A DNA stretch of 64,000 bases, from contig CP154957.1 in assembly GCA_039621445.1 (NCBI GenBank), positions 39,278,654 to 39,342,653 of the forward strand, given 5' to 3'. The position numbers and the translations under genes are program-made. Under the pieces are notes generated by a model, which was not told where the DNA came from, did no database searches, and was given only the letters and a program-made list of their open reading frames with translations. The DNA comes from Euglena gracilis. Lineage: Eukaryota; Euglenida; Euglenophyceae; Euglenales. Of the stretch, positions 35,557 through 49,653 are shown one piece after another; the stretch's first letter is position 1, and every line of letters starts with the position of its first letter.

Positions 35557-36147
35557 TTCTATTTGCAGCTTCTTAGGCGTTGAACATGGGGCCCTGTGCA
35601 GCGTGTCTGACGTTAATAAAACACCATTTTCAATCCTACATTTGGCACATCTTATTTGTTAACCTGCCAGCCAAAGTACTGCCCGACTGTACCCCTGGAG
35701 GTTTGTCCGTAAATGTGAGGCCTATTTGTACATTTGCATGGGCGCATGCCACATGCATGCAGCATGCATAACGTGAGGCGTAGAAGAAGAAACCCTCTAA
35801 GGCCACCTTTCAATGGGAGGGCCCCCACTCGCCGAGGCGCCAACCTGCTGGCCACTGCCAAGGTAGCCGAGGTTCTCTGTGGGTTGTGGGCAGGCACGTG
35901 AAATCCCACAGACCAGTTGTGCCATTTCAGCTCACTTTTGGGTGCTTCACACAATGAATAATTTCATCAACCAAGCCAACCTCTTAAAACCTGTAAAAAT
36001 GCTTAAACTTCAAAAGATAATTAATAAAGAACGATTTTGGAGAAGGTTTGATGACTTTGATGAGCTTCAGAGCCATCAGGTTGGAAGCACAATAAATTCG
36101 TGATGGTCGTTTGCCGGCATTCTCGGCAACTGTTTGGGATGAGGCAC
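35555..36147. other. Ordinary non-coding stretch beside the CLC gene
   Basis: Single-copy sequence with moderate AT content and no recognised exon. The next CLC exons expected to the left are not found here or in the microsatellite, so this may be intron that continues into the array. Confidence 0.5.
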
Positions 36148-39100
36148 CTGGATGGAAGCCGACGAAGGCCGCCTCCAGCAGTTGGCTGAGGAAGAAGCAG
36201 ATCAGGGAGGCGAACAGCACCAGCACGGAGACCACCTTCATGTCCCACCACGACGCCACCGCCTCCACCACCATTAGCAGCCCCCCGATTGGCGCCCCAC
36301 GCAGCGCTTCACTTGGGGGGGGGGCAACTATGTAAGACCTCAGGGGTACCTACCCACAGCCGGGGGGGGGGGGGTGCGAAGACGAGCCATTGGACAAAAG
36401 GCCAATTCAAAACCCCCACATTTCATTGCTTTTGACCTTTTCTTCAAAAATAAAGACTTTGGGCCAATGTTTTTTTTAAGATTGGCATAAGAAAATAACC
36501 CTCAATACCTGTTCTCCAATCATATTGGCCATTTCTTTCAAAAATTTGCAGTGCTTTGTGTCGAAAATTTCGACTTGACCCTGGGAGGCGAGGTCACACA
36601 GCTCACGCGGAGAGAAGTGACTTGCTGGCTCCGAAGGCCGCGGCGACCGCGGTGGCGACCCCCGCGCTGATGAAGTTCGCCCGCCGGCGCACGTCGGCAA
36701 AGGTCCAGAGGCGGGGCGAGGAGGAGAGGAGGTGCCCCACTGTCTTCCAGGCTGGGGCCAGCTGGGGGGAATACCTTGACGGCCCTTCGCCCTCCAATTC
36801 CTTTCTGATGGAACATGTGTGAACTTGAGTTCATGTTTGGTACCTGTTTCTCAGTGCTGACCATCCCACCGTACCAGGGGTTTTCTTAAGGACCCGGGGG
36901 GGGGGGGGGTCCCGTGGGCCGGCTGGAAAAAAGCTGGCTGGACCCCCCAGGGTCCAGACCACTGGCTGGACCCCCCTGCTGCTAGGAGCTAGGAGCTGGG
37001 AGCTGGACCGGGTGGGTTCCCAAAAAAAAACTCCTCAAAAAGCCCAAATCCAGTGGGTTGGCATTATTCAGCCAAAATCTGGGGCAAAGCCCAAAAACCA
37101 CCCAAAAATGCCAGGTTTGGCCATTTCTGACCACTTTTTCCCAAAGATTTTGGCACTGTGTGCCGATAATTTCTTTTGGACCAGCCCGAACTTTAATTCA
37201 GTGGACCGGGAGGTGCTAGCTAGAAAAAAGGTGCTGGCTGGCTGGACCGGACCCCCCCCCGGGGGGAGGCGTAGGGTCCCCTCTGGCTTAAGAAAACCCC
37301 TACCCTGGAGCCGGGGGGTCGACTGACCCAGGTGTGTGGCACTGACCTGTTTGGCCGGCCCCAGCCTGGCCTGCGCCCCGATGTGGATGATGGGGCCCTG
37401 GAGGCCGATGGGGAGGCCGGAGCAGATGGCGAGGATGGGGCAGGGCCCAGCACCCCATGAGACGGCCGGCAACGTTGAAACGCCCTCGATCACGCACCCC
37501 CTCCCACACCCACACACCGGGTCAAATGCATTTCTCAGGAGAGAGAGAGAATTGAAATTCACAGGAGAAAATGTGCAAAACCATAAAGTGTTTGTTTGCA
37601 ATGTGGACACGCGAAGCGAAGAACAGCGAAGTAAAGTGAAACACAGACTGCTTTTTTGAGACCGGCGGTGGGGAGAGGGGTCACCCCCACCACTCAGGTG
37701 GGCATGTACCCCTTGGGCCTTGGGGGACTCCCGAAAAAAAATGGGCCACTTTGAAGGCATTTCCCCCAAAAGAAGATCTAGTCTTCGTGCCGGAACCCAT
37801 ACCAAGACCCCGGGGGAGACTCTCCCTGTTTGAGGTCAGACACCCCATCCCTCCCAAAAGTTCGCAAAGCTAAATGGTGAAGAAATGCACAAGAAAAGCA
37901 CAGCACCAACGTCACCTCACCGCCCAATCACCCATCCAACAGCACAGGGCCGGGACCTGGCAGAGGGAGACCACCTTCACGGTTAAGGTGCGGGCGTTGA
38001 AAACGCCGGGTTGGTCGACGCCGTTCAGTGGCGGCAAATCCCAGCCCGTGGGCCGTGGCAAGCGACACAGGCTCCGCAGCTTCCTCCTATTTTGGGGCTG
38101 GGAACCCTCTAAAAAAAAGCATCTTGTTCCAAAAATGCGTGTCTACGCGTCTAATTTTTTATCTGCAATTAAGCAAAAGCAATGTGATGTCTTCCACTTT
38201 ATTTTGGTCAAAGAAAATGTCGAGTCCACCGTCCGGGTGAATGCGCTTCAGAGTTCTGAAAATTTGGGGAATCCATACAAGGACACAGGGGGCTGTCGAC
38301 TGAAAGAACTTTGAGGTAACCTGTACCTCAAGCTGAAAGGAACACCAACCATACCATCCCCTTCCCTGCTCAACAAATTGGAGGGAGGATTCTTCTGTCA
38401 GGGGGGGGTCCAGGGAAGGAAGGGCTTATTATGGGTGATTACCAAATGACACAAACCCCCCAAAAATGGGATAAAAACATATACGAACAAAACATGCAAA
38501 AAAGAAAAAATGCATTAAGGGTCAAAAAGATGTTTTTGCCAGTTTTTTTGAACACAAAAAAAACAGATGTGTCAGCACCCCCCCCCCCTCCTGGGCTGCT
38601 TCATACCTGCTGGAAGGGGTGGGGGGTGGGGTGGGACTTGGGGGCGGCGAGGGCTTCGGGCATCCCGCTGCCGGCCGCCTGCGGGGCGACGAACACCACG
38701 GCGAGGGAGGCAGCGAGGGCCAGCGTCACGTTGAGCATCAGCATCCCGGCGAGCAGCCTCGGCCCAGGGCGGCCCCCGGGGCCCCAGCCACCCTACTGGC
38801 CAGCCAGCCTCGTCCCCGACTGGCGGTGGGGGCGAGAAGTACGCGTCGCGGCGAACCCCTCTTGGGGTGTGCCCCGGGAGGACACGTCGGCCCAAGAGGT
38901 GCCCTGGCAAAAATAGCATCACTCTATCGTTGTTGATTATGTTTTAAAATTCAGGGTCCACATTTTGGGGCATTCCTCAAAAAAAAAATAATCAAAATCG
39001 GCACTTCGCCCAGAATAGTTTGGCTGAACCAGGGTGTAACGTAGAGCTGAGCTCTTTGGAAGACCACCCCGGCCCGGCCCGGGAAAAACGCTCATTTTCG

Positions 39101-39938
39101 GCTCAAAAACAGTTTTTCCGGGTCAGGGAGGCCAGAAAACATCGTTTTGGGGCAAAAAAAAATTTCGATTTTTTTCGACTTTTTTGGCCCGGTTTTGACC
39201 AAAATCAATGGGTTGGCGGCCCAAAACGGGGCGCTGGTGGTCGAAAAACGCTCATTTTTGGCTCAATAACACTTTTTCCGGGTCCAGGAGGCCAAAAAAC
39301 ATGGTTTTGGGCGAAAAATTTTTTTTCGATTTTTTCCGACTTTTTTGACCCGGTTTTGACCCAAAATCAATGGGTTGGCGGCCCAAAATGGGACGCTGGC
39401 GGGTCAAAAAACGCTCATTTTCGGCTCAAAAACACTTTTTCCGGGTCCGGGAGGCCAAAAAACATGGTTTTGGGCGAAAAAAAATTTTTCGATTTTTTTC
39501 GACTTTTTGGCCCGAAAACGGCTAAGTCGGACAGTGGGAAAAGTGTACAAAACGGCCATTTGGACCGAAAAACAGCCGTATCTCGGGCTAGGCGGGGAGT
39601 TGGCCCAAACTGCGAATACCGGTGGATAGGGCGTCCCAAAGTTGTGGAATGAGGTACTCTTTACTTTTTCTCAACTCCCCGGCGTTTTCGAGATATTTTG
39701 AATTTTTCGATTTTTTGACCCCAAAAATGACCCCCTGTTGCCGGTCCAACAAAATTTCTTGGAAAAAAAACGGTAGACAACTTTTTTGCTCCGGCCATAT
39801 CTCCGGCCCGGCAGGGAGTTGGGGGCAACCTAAGGGCTCTGGACAAACTAGGGACCCTCTCCTAACCTATAGGCTATTAACCTTTCGGGTCCGGAAATCA
39901 GGTCACATCGATAATCCGCGGGTGCCCGGGCCTACTCA

Positions 39939-39973
<35 letters not shown>

Positions 39974-40527
39974 GTGGGGGGGGGTGGGGGGGGGGCGGGG
40001 GGGGTCAGGGGGGGGTTTCGGGGGGGTGGTAAGCTTCGCTCTTACTCTAAAGAGATAAGAGCTCAGCGACCCCAACCCAAACCCAAGCTGTGATGCGGGA
40101 CCTGGGATCTGGGGGACCGCCCCCAGGATGAAGTGCGCGGCAGTGTGAAGAACTGTGCCGACCCCAGGGCTCATTTGACAATTCCCTCATCTGGTTCGCT
40201 GGGGGCATCGGGGCAGAGGACGGGCTGGCCCACCCACCCCTGGGGCCCCGCCCTGCGCAGGAAGGGCCGCTGGGCGTCGGGGGCGGCCTCGCCCAGGATC
40301 TGGTCCACCATCGCCATCTTGGCGGCAGGGCAGCCTCCGGGGCTGAACGAAACCCCCTGGGGGGGGGGGGTCAAATGGCACCGTCCGCCCATCCCCAACG
40401 CACAGGAGGAGTTTCATGGAGGGGGAGACGGGGAGGAAGGGGTGCCCTGGCCCACCAGCATCACCAGCTGGAGGCTCTGCTTCACGAGGGCACACAGCAA
40501 TGCCATGGTGAGGCCCAGCAGCCCCAG
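36148..40527 (-). CDS. CLC-family chloride channel, 5' half only
   Basis: A membrane anion channel or transporter of the CLC family. Exon regions in coding order: 40456-40527 (helix B, LGLLGLTMALLCALVKQSL), about 40250-40317, about 38655-38760 (helix C-D, VVFVAPQAAGSGMPE), about 37950-38040 (LNGVDQPGVFNARTL), 37347 to about 37445 (CSGLPIGLQGPIIHIGA, donor CAG|GTCAGT), about 36622-36761 (RRRANFISAGVATAVAAAF) and 36148 to about 36305 (APIGGLLMVVEAVASWW, donor CAG|GTGCCT). These follow the CLC order without inversion. GSGMP matches the chloride-binding loop. The usual gating Glu in GxEGP is Gln, and the usual second Glu after LLMVVE is Ala. Several intron borders are unresolved. The second half of the channel and its CBS domains are absent; the microsatellite block lies where they should follow. 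Confidence 0.87.
36890..37265. repeat. Dispersed element, occurrence 3
   Basis: Bounded by GGCTGGAAAAAAGCTGGCTG and GAAAAAAGGTGCTGGCTGG plus C runs, with CCCAAAAACCACCCAAAAA in the middle. It makes up most of the roughly 585-bp intron between two CLC exons (36761 and 37347), which is why an introner-like role is worth considering. Confidence 0.6.
39079..39520. repeat. Tandem repeat, about 160-bp unit, 2.7 copies
   Basis: The landmark ACGCTCATTTTCGGCTCAA recurs at 39088, 39248 and 39411, so periods are 160 and 163 bp. Each unit continues through TTTTTCCGGGTC, GGAGGCCA, AAACATNGTTTTGGG and TTTTTTCGACTTTTT. The periods differ by a multiple of three but are not themselves multiples of three, so an open frame across the tract is not a repeat protein. 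It lies in a CLC intron. Confidence 0.85.
39938..40028. repeat. Long poly-G tract
   Basis: About 90 bp of G, interrupted only by a few T, C and A. It lies in a CLC intron; the transcript would carry a C run. Strong quadruplex or triplex potential is expected on the G strand. Confidence 0.95.
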
Positions 40528-41235
40528 CTGCAGGCAGTGGCAGGGACAGTGGGGGGGAAGGGGGGAGGTAGGTGTCACGGTCCCAGAGGGGAGGCTCCAG
40601 CCGGCTGCTAGGCAGGACCCGGGCCAAACCCGAGCCCCAAAAAAAGCCCGAATCCAGCTGGGTTCAAACTTCAGCCTGAACCTTGAGGTCAACCCCAAAA
40701 ACCACAAAAACACAACTTTTCTTTTACCACTCAGCCATTTCGGTCCCATTGGGGGTGAGATTGAATTGATTTTTGTTTTCAGCGGAGCCCTCCCCCCCCC
40801 CTCGGGTGGACGCAGCCTGGTGGAATGAGTACTGGCTCGATGAACCACCCTGGCTCCAGCCCAAGGAACACCCTCCTCCAGTGGGGGAAAACTGCACACG
40901 GGCCAGTCAAAAACTGCACTGCAAAAAAAAACCTGCAAAAAAAAACTGTAAAAAACTGCACTTCAACAAAAAGTATCAATAAACAAGCTGAAATGGTGTG
41001 CATATGCAAAACAATGTAAATTGCGACCACATGAGCACGCCCCAATTCACCTGACTTTTTTGCACAGCTTTGGGGCCGATGACGACAAAAATGGAAGCAA
41101 CCAATCAAGGTGCACTGTGCATGGTGTTTCATGCACTGAAATGCAAGTCATGTGTTTGGATGCTGGGCCACACCGGTTTTTCTGTACCAAAACTTGTACC
41201 GACCATGCCCACAAAGATGCCAAACTGTTTCCCTT
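40528..41235. other. Non-coding stretch upstream of the recognised CLC exons, with element 4
   Basis: About 40600-40870 is a further diverged member of the dispersed element (GCCCGAATCCAGCTGGGTT and CCCCAAAAACCACAAAAA align with 37040-37110). It is followed by A-rich ACTGCAAAAA repeats near 40915-40965. The first CLC exon, with the start codon, was not found. Confidence 0.45.
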
Positions 41236-41630
41236 CTAAATATGGGGAAAATGCACATTTACCCATACACAGCAATTTCCAATGCTTTCATTTCTTGCAG
41301 GGTCTTGATGAAGTTTCCCCATGTCATGATGGGAAAAAAAATCTACTACAACCACACAAACTGGGGCAAGACCAATCTTCTTCAGGAGGTTGCGCTCCTT
41401 GCGTGTGGCGCCACGAATTTTGAAATCTTCAACTCCAACTTCAACCAAAATTTGCACAAAAAAACAGTTTTTGTATTCAGTCCCTAGGAATCCCAACATA
41501 AATAGTTGAATGTGCTCAGGAGTGTACAAATGACGCTTGCCAAAATAAGCATCGTGACATCTGTCACCACAGGCTGGAGATGGAGCAATTTTGGTTGGGG
41601 AGTAATTGTGGTCTTGTCACCAAAACAATC
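41236..41630 (-). CDS. Unidentified open frame, AT-rich
   Basis: An open minus-strand frame of about 130 codons containing CHDAYFGKRHLYTPEHIQLF and VEVGVEDFKIRGATRKERN, ending at 41236. I do not recognise it. Its AT-rich codon use is unlike the GC-rich MPI and CLC exons, so it may be a decayed mobile-element gene or chance. No start codon or splice site is clear, and an overlapping plus-strand frame of similar length exists. Confidence 0.2.
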
Positions 41631-41836
41631 TGTTTTTTTTGGAATGGTGGCCACACCAATCTCTGTTGTATTAAGAGGCAAGGCAGTTGGCAAGACAATT
41701 GGGGCAAGACAATTGATGGGATAACTGTAGACAACACAACCCATGAACAGATGATGCTTTTTCTTGAGCAACACCCTTCAAACATATAATCCAGCACCAA
41801 AAAAACAGCACCTCAAAACTAGAATAAAAAAAATGC

Positions 41837-41862
41837 AAAAAACTGCACGTGTGCAGTTTTTT
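41837..41862. repeat. Perfect palindrome next to the copy B border
   Basis: AAAAAACTGCAC and its exact reverse complement are separated by GT. It is followed by four spaced CTGCAAAAA units up to the start of copy B at 41941. Confidence 0.85.
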
Positions 41863-42000
41863 CAGAAGAAAAAAAACTGCAAAAAAAACTGCAAAAAAAA
41901 CTGCAAAAAAAAACCAAAACGTGAAAATTGCAAACAAAAAAAACCTGCAAAAACTGCACGGTGCATATTTCCCTCCCTGCCTCCTCCCCACAGCGCAATG

Positions 42001-43206
42001 TCGGCTCCCTCAGCCTTCTGGCCTGGTCATCAGCCACCACGTCTTAGCCGTGGCAGAGCTACCGCCACAGCGCAGGTACGCGCGGTAGAATTGGTTGATG
42101 GGCGGGTGCAGGGCGAACGACTCATACGCCGCCCACAGGGGGCATCCCCGGCCCACCCGGCGGGAGGGCGGCCTGATGTGCGGTGAGTGCCTCCCGGCCA
42201 GGCCCAACCCCGCGTGCCCCTTCCTGGGGGCAGATGTGGGGGCGGAAGATGATACATGCGACCCTCCCACAGGGAGGCAGCCCACCCTCTGCAATCAGTG
42301 GGGGGGGGGGGCTGTTCCATTGCCCGGTGCCGCCGTGCCACAACCCACCGCTGCCACCGTTCTGGCTGGATCCCCCCCCACCCATGGCGGGGTGCCCCCT
42401 GCTCGCCATCTGCTGCTGCTCTGGGGCGGTGAAGCGGTGCGCCTGCCACCGCGGCTGGTGCGCCCAGCCGAGCAGGCTGCGGCGGCGCAGCGAGGGCTTC
42501 GTGAGGCGCATGGCCCACGGCGGGGAGGGGGCGGCCGGGCCACCGGCATGCCTCCGCTTCGGGACACGGTGGCACCGAATCCGGTGCTTCGACTTGGCCA
42601 AGCTGGGCCAAGTTTGGATGAAGGTTTTTGCGGGAAGGGCGAAGGCCATAGCACCAAGGTTTTAGGTTTGCACAGGAGCCAACCTTGCCGAAGTCAAATA
42701 TGCAGTCCATGGGGATGCCCACCCCGCAGTGCTGGCACCACATGGCACTGCATGCACTGCATGATATTGCAGGCCGTTGAACCACTTGGTTTTGCATCAT
42801 TGGCTTTTTCGGGCCATCAAGGGCAATTCTGGTCGCTTTGTGCAACGTTTTGCCTTTTTGGGCCAATTTTACCACTTCTGGTTAGAAATGTCGAACAATG
42901 GCCAAAAAAATGCCTGCATAGCGTTACATCATTGAAGTTGCTTGCATGTGGCCCGCAGTGTCACGCGGTGCCATGCAGTGCCGGCACTGCGGGGTGGGCA
43001 TCCCCCATAAAGAAAGATGGAAAGGTCTGGGGGATAACCGCACACGCAGGTGTGTGCATTTCTTTTTGTGTGAAATCCGGGTGAATTGGGGGGTGCCAAC
43101 ACAACACAGGAAACCACCACGCGGGGGCTTGGCCATCAGGCAGTGGGGCAGAGAGGGAGCGGCTCTCGAGGAGCTCGGCGGGCGAGAAGGTGCCGTACGC
43201 CGCCAT
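42001..43206 (-). CDS. Unidentified multi-exon gene candidate, copy B
   Basis: The counterpart of 60-1265, with the same ATG (43204-43206) and exon-like frames. Near 42178 copy B reads TGATGTGCGGTGAG where copy A reads TGAGCGGTGAG, beside the presumed acceptor of the leftmost exon. Function is unknown. Confidence 0.3.
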
Positions 43207-47778
<4,572 letters not shown>

Positions 47779-49614
47779 CTATGCCGAGGCCTGGGCTGTG
47801 GGCTGGACCTGTGCTTCTGCGATGAACGCCACGAACTCCTCCTTCAGGGTCATATTCAAAGATTCACTGGACCCACGGGGAGGGGAACTTTTCCATCCAC
47901 CCATCCACCCACTCTCGAAACCCCTCCCCCGGGGAGTGAGGTCACACCAATGTTACAGTCCGGACAAAAATGACAGGGAAAAAGTGACAGGAATTCTGGG
48001 GAAATCAATAATGAGAAATCCAACATTTCAGGGGAAACGTACTTTTTTTCTCACTTGTAATGAAGATTTTCGGGGAAATGGCAACTCAAATGTTCAAAAA
48101 TTGCTCGGTCAAAAATGCTTTTCTGGTGGTCTTTTTGTGATTTTTCATTACAAAAAAAAAGACCCAAGAAATTGCCCAAAAATTACCATGCATCACAACC
48201 CCATTTTTTGTGAGTGAAATCTGACCCTGAAAATGGCTCCTCCAAAGGGTGTAGAAAAGGTGCAGGTGGAAATGACGGGGGGGGAATGATGGGGAGTGAG
48301 AATTGGGTGATTTCCCATTACTTATGTTTCTCATCATTTTGTCTGGGCTGTAAGTGAATGTCTGGTCATGTACAGTACCACCCCGGCAGGCAGGAAGAAC
48401 GCTGCGCCCTCCCGCACCGTGAGCCGCTGGGGCGGATTGGCGCAGTCCCGCACGCAGTACAGCACGTCCGCCGCCCCCTACAGTGGAGGTGTGATTTCCG
48501 TTCGGGGGAAAAACATTTCGCCAATTTCAAACGAGCAAGATGTCAGGGCGGATTGCAGCTTGATGTGGACAGACAGCACCACAGCCCATTTTGCACTCCG
48601 TGATTAATAAATGGTGGCATGGTGGCATCCTTACCATTGCTTTTGTGAGCGCAGGTTCTCTCCGAGCTTTTGAGAAAAAGCCCTCAAATGTCCCACACGC
48701 ATACGTGTAGAACCCCCAAATTAGAACCTGTGGGGTCCTTGGTTTTGGCGACCGAAAAAAAGCCCCCTTTGGAAAGGAACGTATTCAAACAAGCTCCAAA
48801 AGAACCACTTTTTGATGAGTTGTAGGGGCTTTCCATCTTTTGAAATATTACTTGTGGGCAGATTTCGAGATTGAACTTCTGAGGATTCATTAAAAAATAG
48901 GACCGAATGTCACTTTCAAAAAAATACGATGAGTATTATTGATCTTTGGTTCGAAACAAGTTTAGAACCGCCCCTGGAGGGCCTCGAAATTTTTTTAAAT
49001 GGGGAAGTGAGGAATGCCGAGGTCACTGTCTTTGGGGGGTTACCTTCTTTTGATTTTTCCTGGGGGCAGTGTCAATGTGCATGCAGACAGCAATAAAACC
49101 TGAGGCTGAGCAGGAGGGAAGGCAGACCTTCACACACAGCAGGCAGGCTGAGGAGTCCGGCAGCTCGTATGAGGTCAGGGCGGTGTGTATGGAAATCAGG
49201 GGGGGATGCTGCCAAAACCTCACATGTGGAAGGTGGAAATTTTCTGAAAGCGATCAAAAATTGACCATCACCCAAACCTTGCAAAAAAAAAACCGTTGTA
49301 TTTGGGCCCATCTCGATCCCAGTCCTACCTTTCCACCCCATGAGTCCGGAGAGAAAACAGAAGGGAAGGACGAGGCAGAGGAAGAGCTGGAAGAAGAAGC
49401 AAGGGCCTGTGTCCCTGAAGGACCGTCCTGAACGAGGCGCAGGTCCACTCGCGGCCGGGGGTGTTGGTGAGGTGGATGCGAAGCAGCTTGAAGTCCGGGT
49501 ACTCCGGCGGTGGGCAGTACGACGTGAAGGGCCCCTGGGATGGTGGGCCAACAGGCTTCTGTTCAAAACCCCAGGGGTTGGTGCGGACCCACCTGCCCCC
49601 TTTGGCGCAAAGTG

Positions 49615-49653
<39 letters not shown>

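Noticed and set aside
39020-39652. 210-codon frame over the 160-bp tandem repeat
   Set aside because: Unit lengths of 160 and 163 bp shift the frame between copies, so no repeated protein domain exists.
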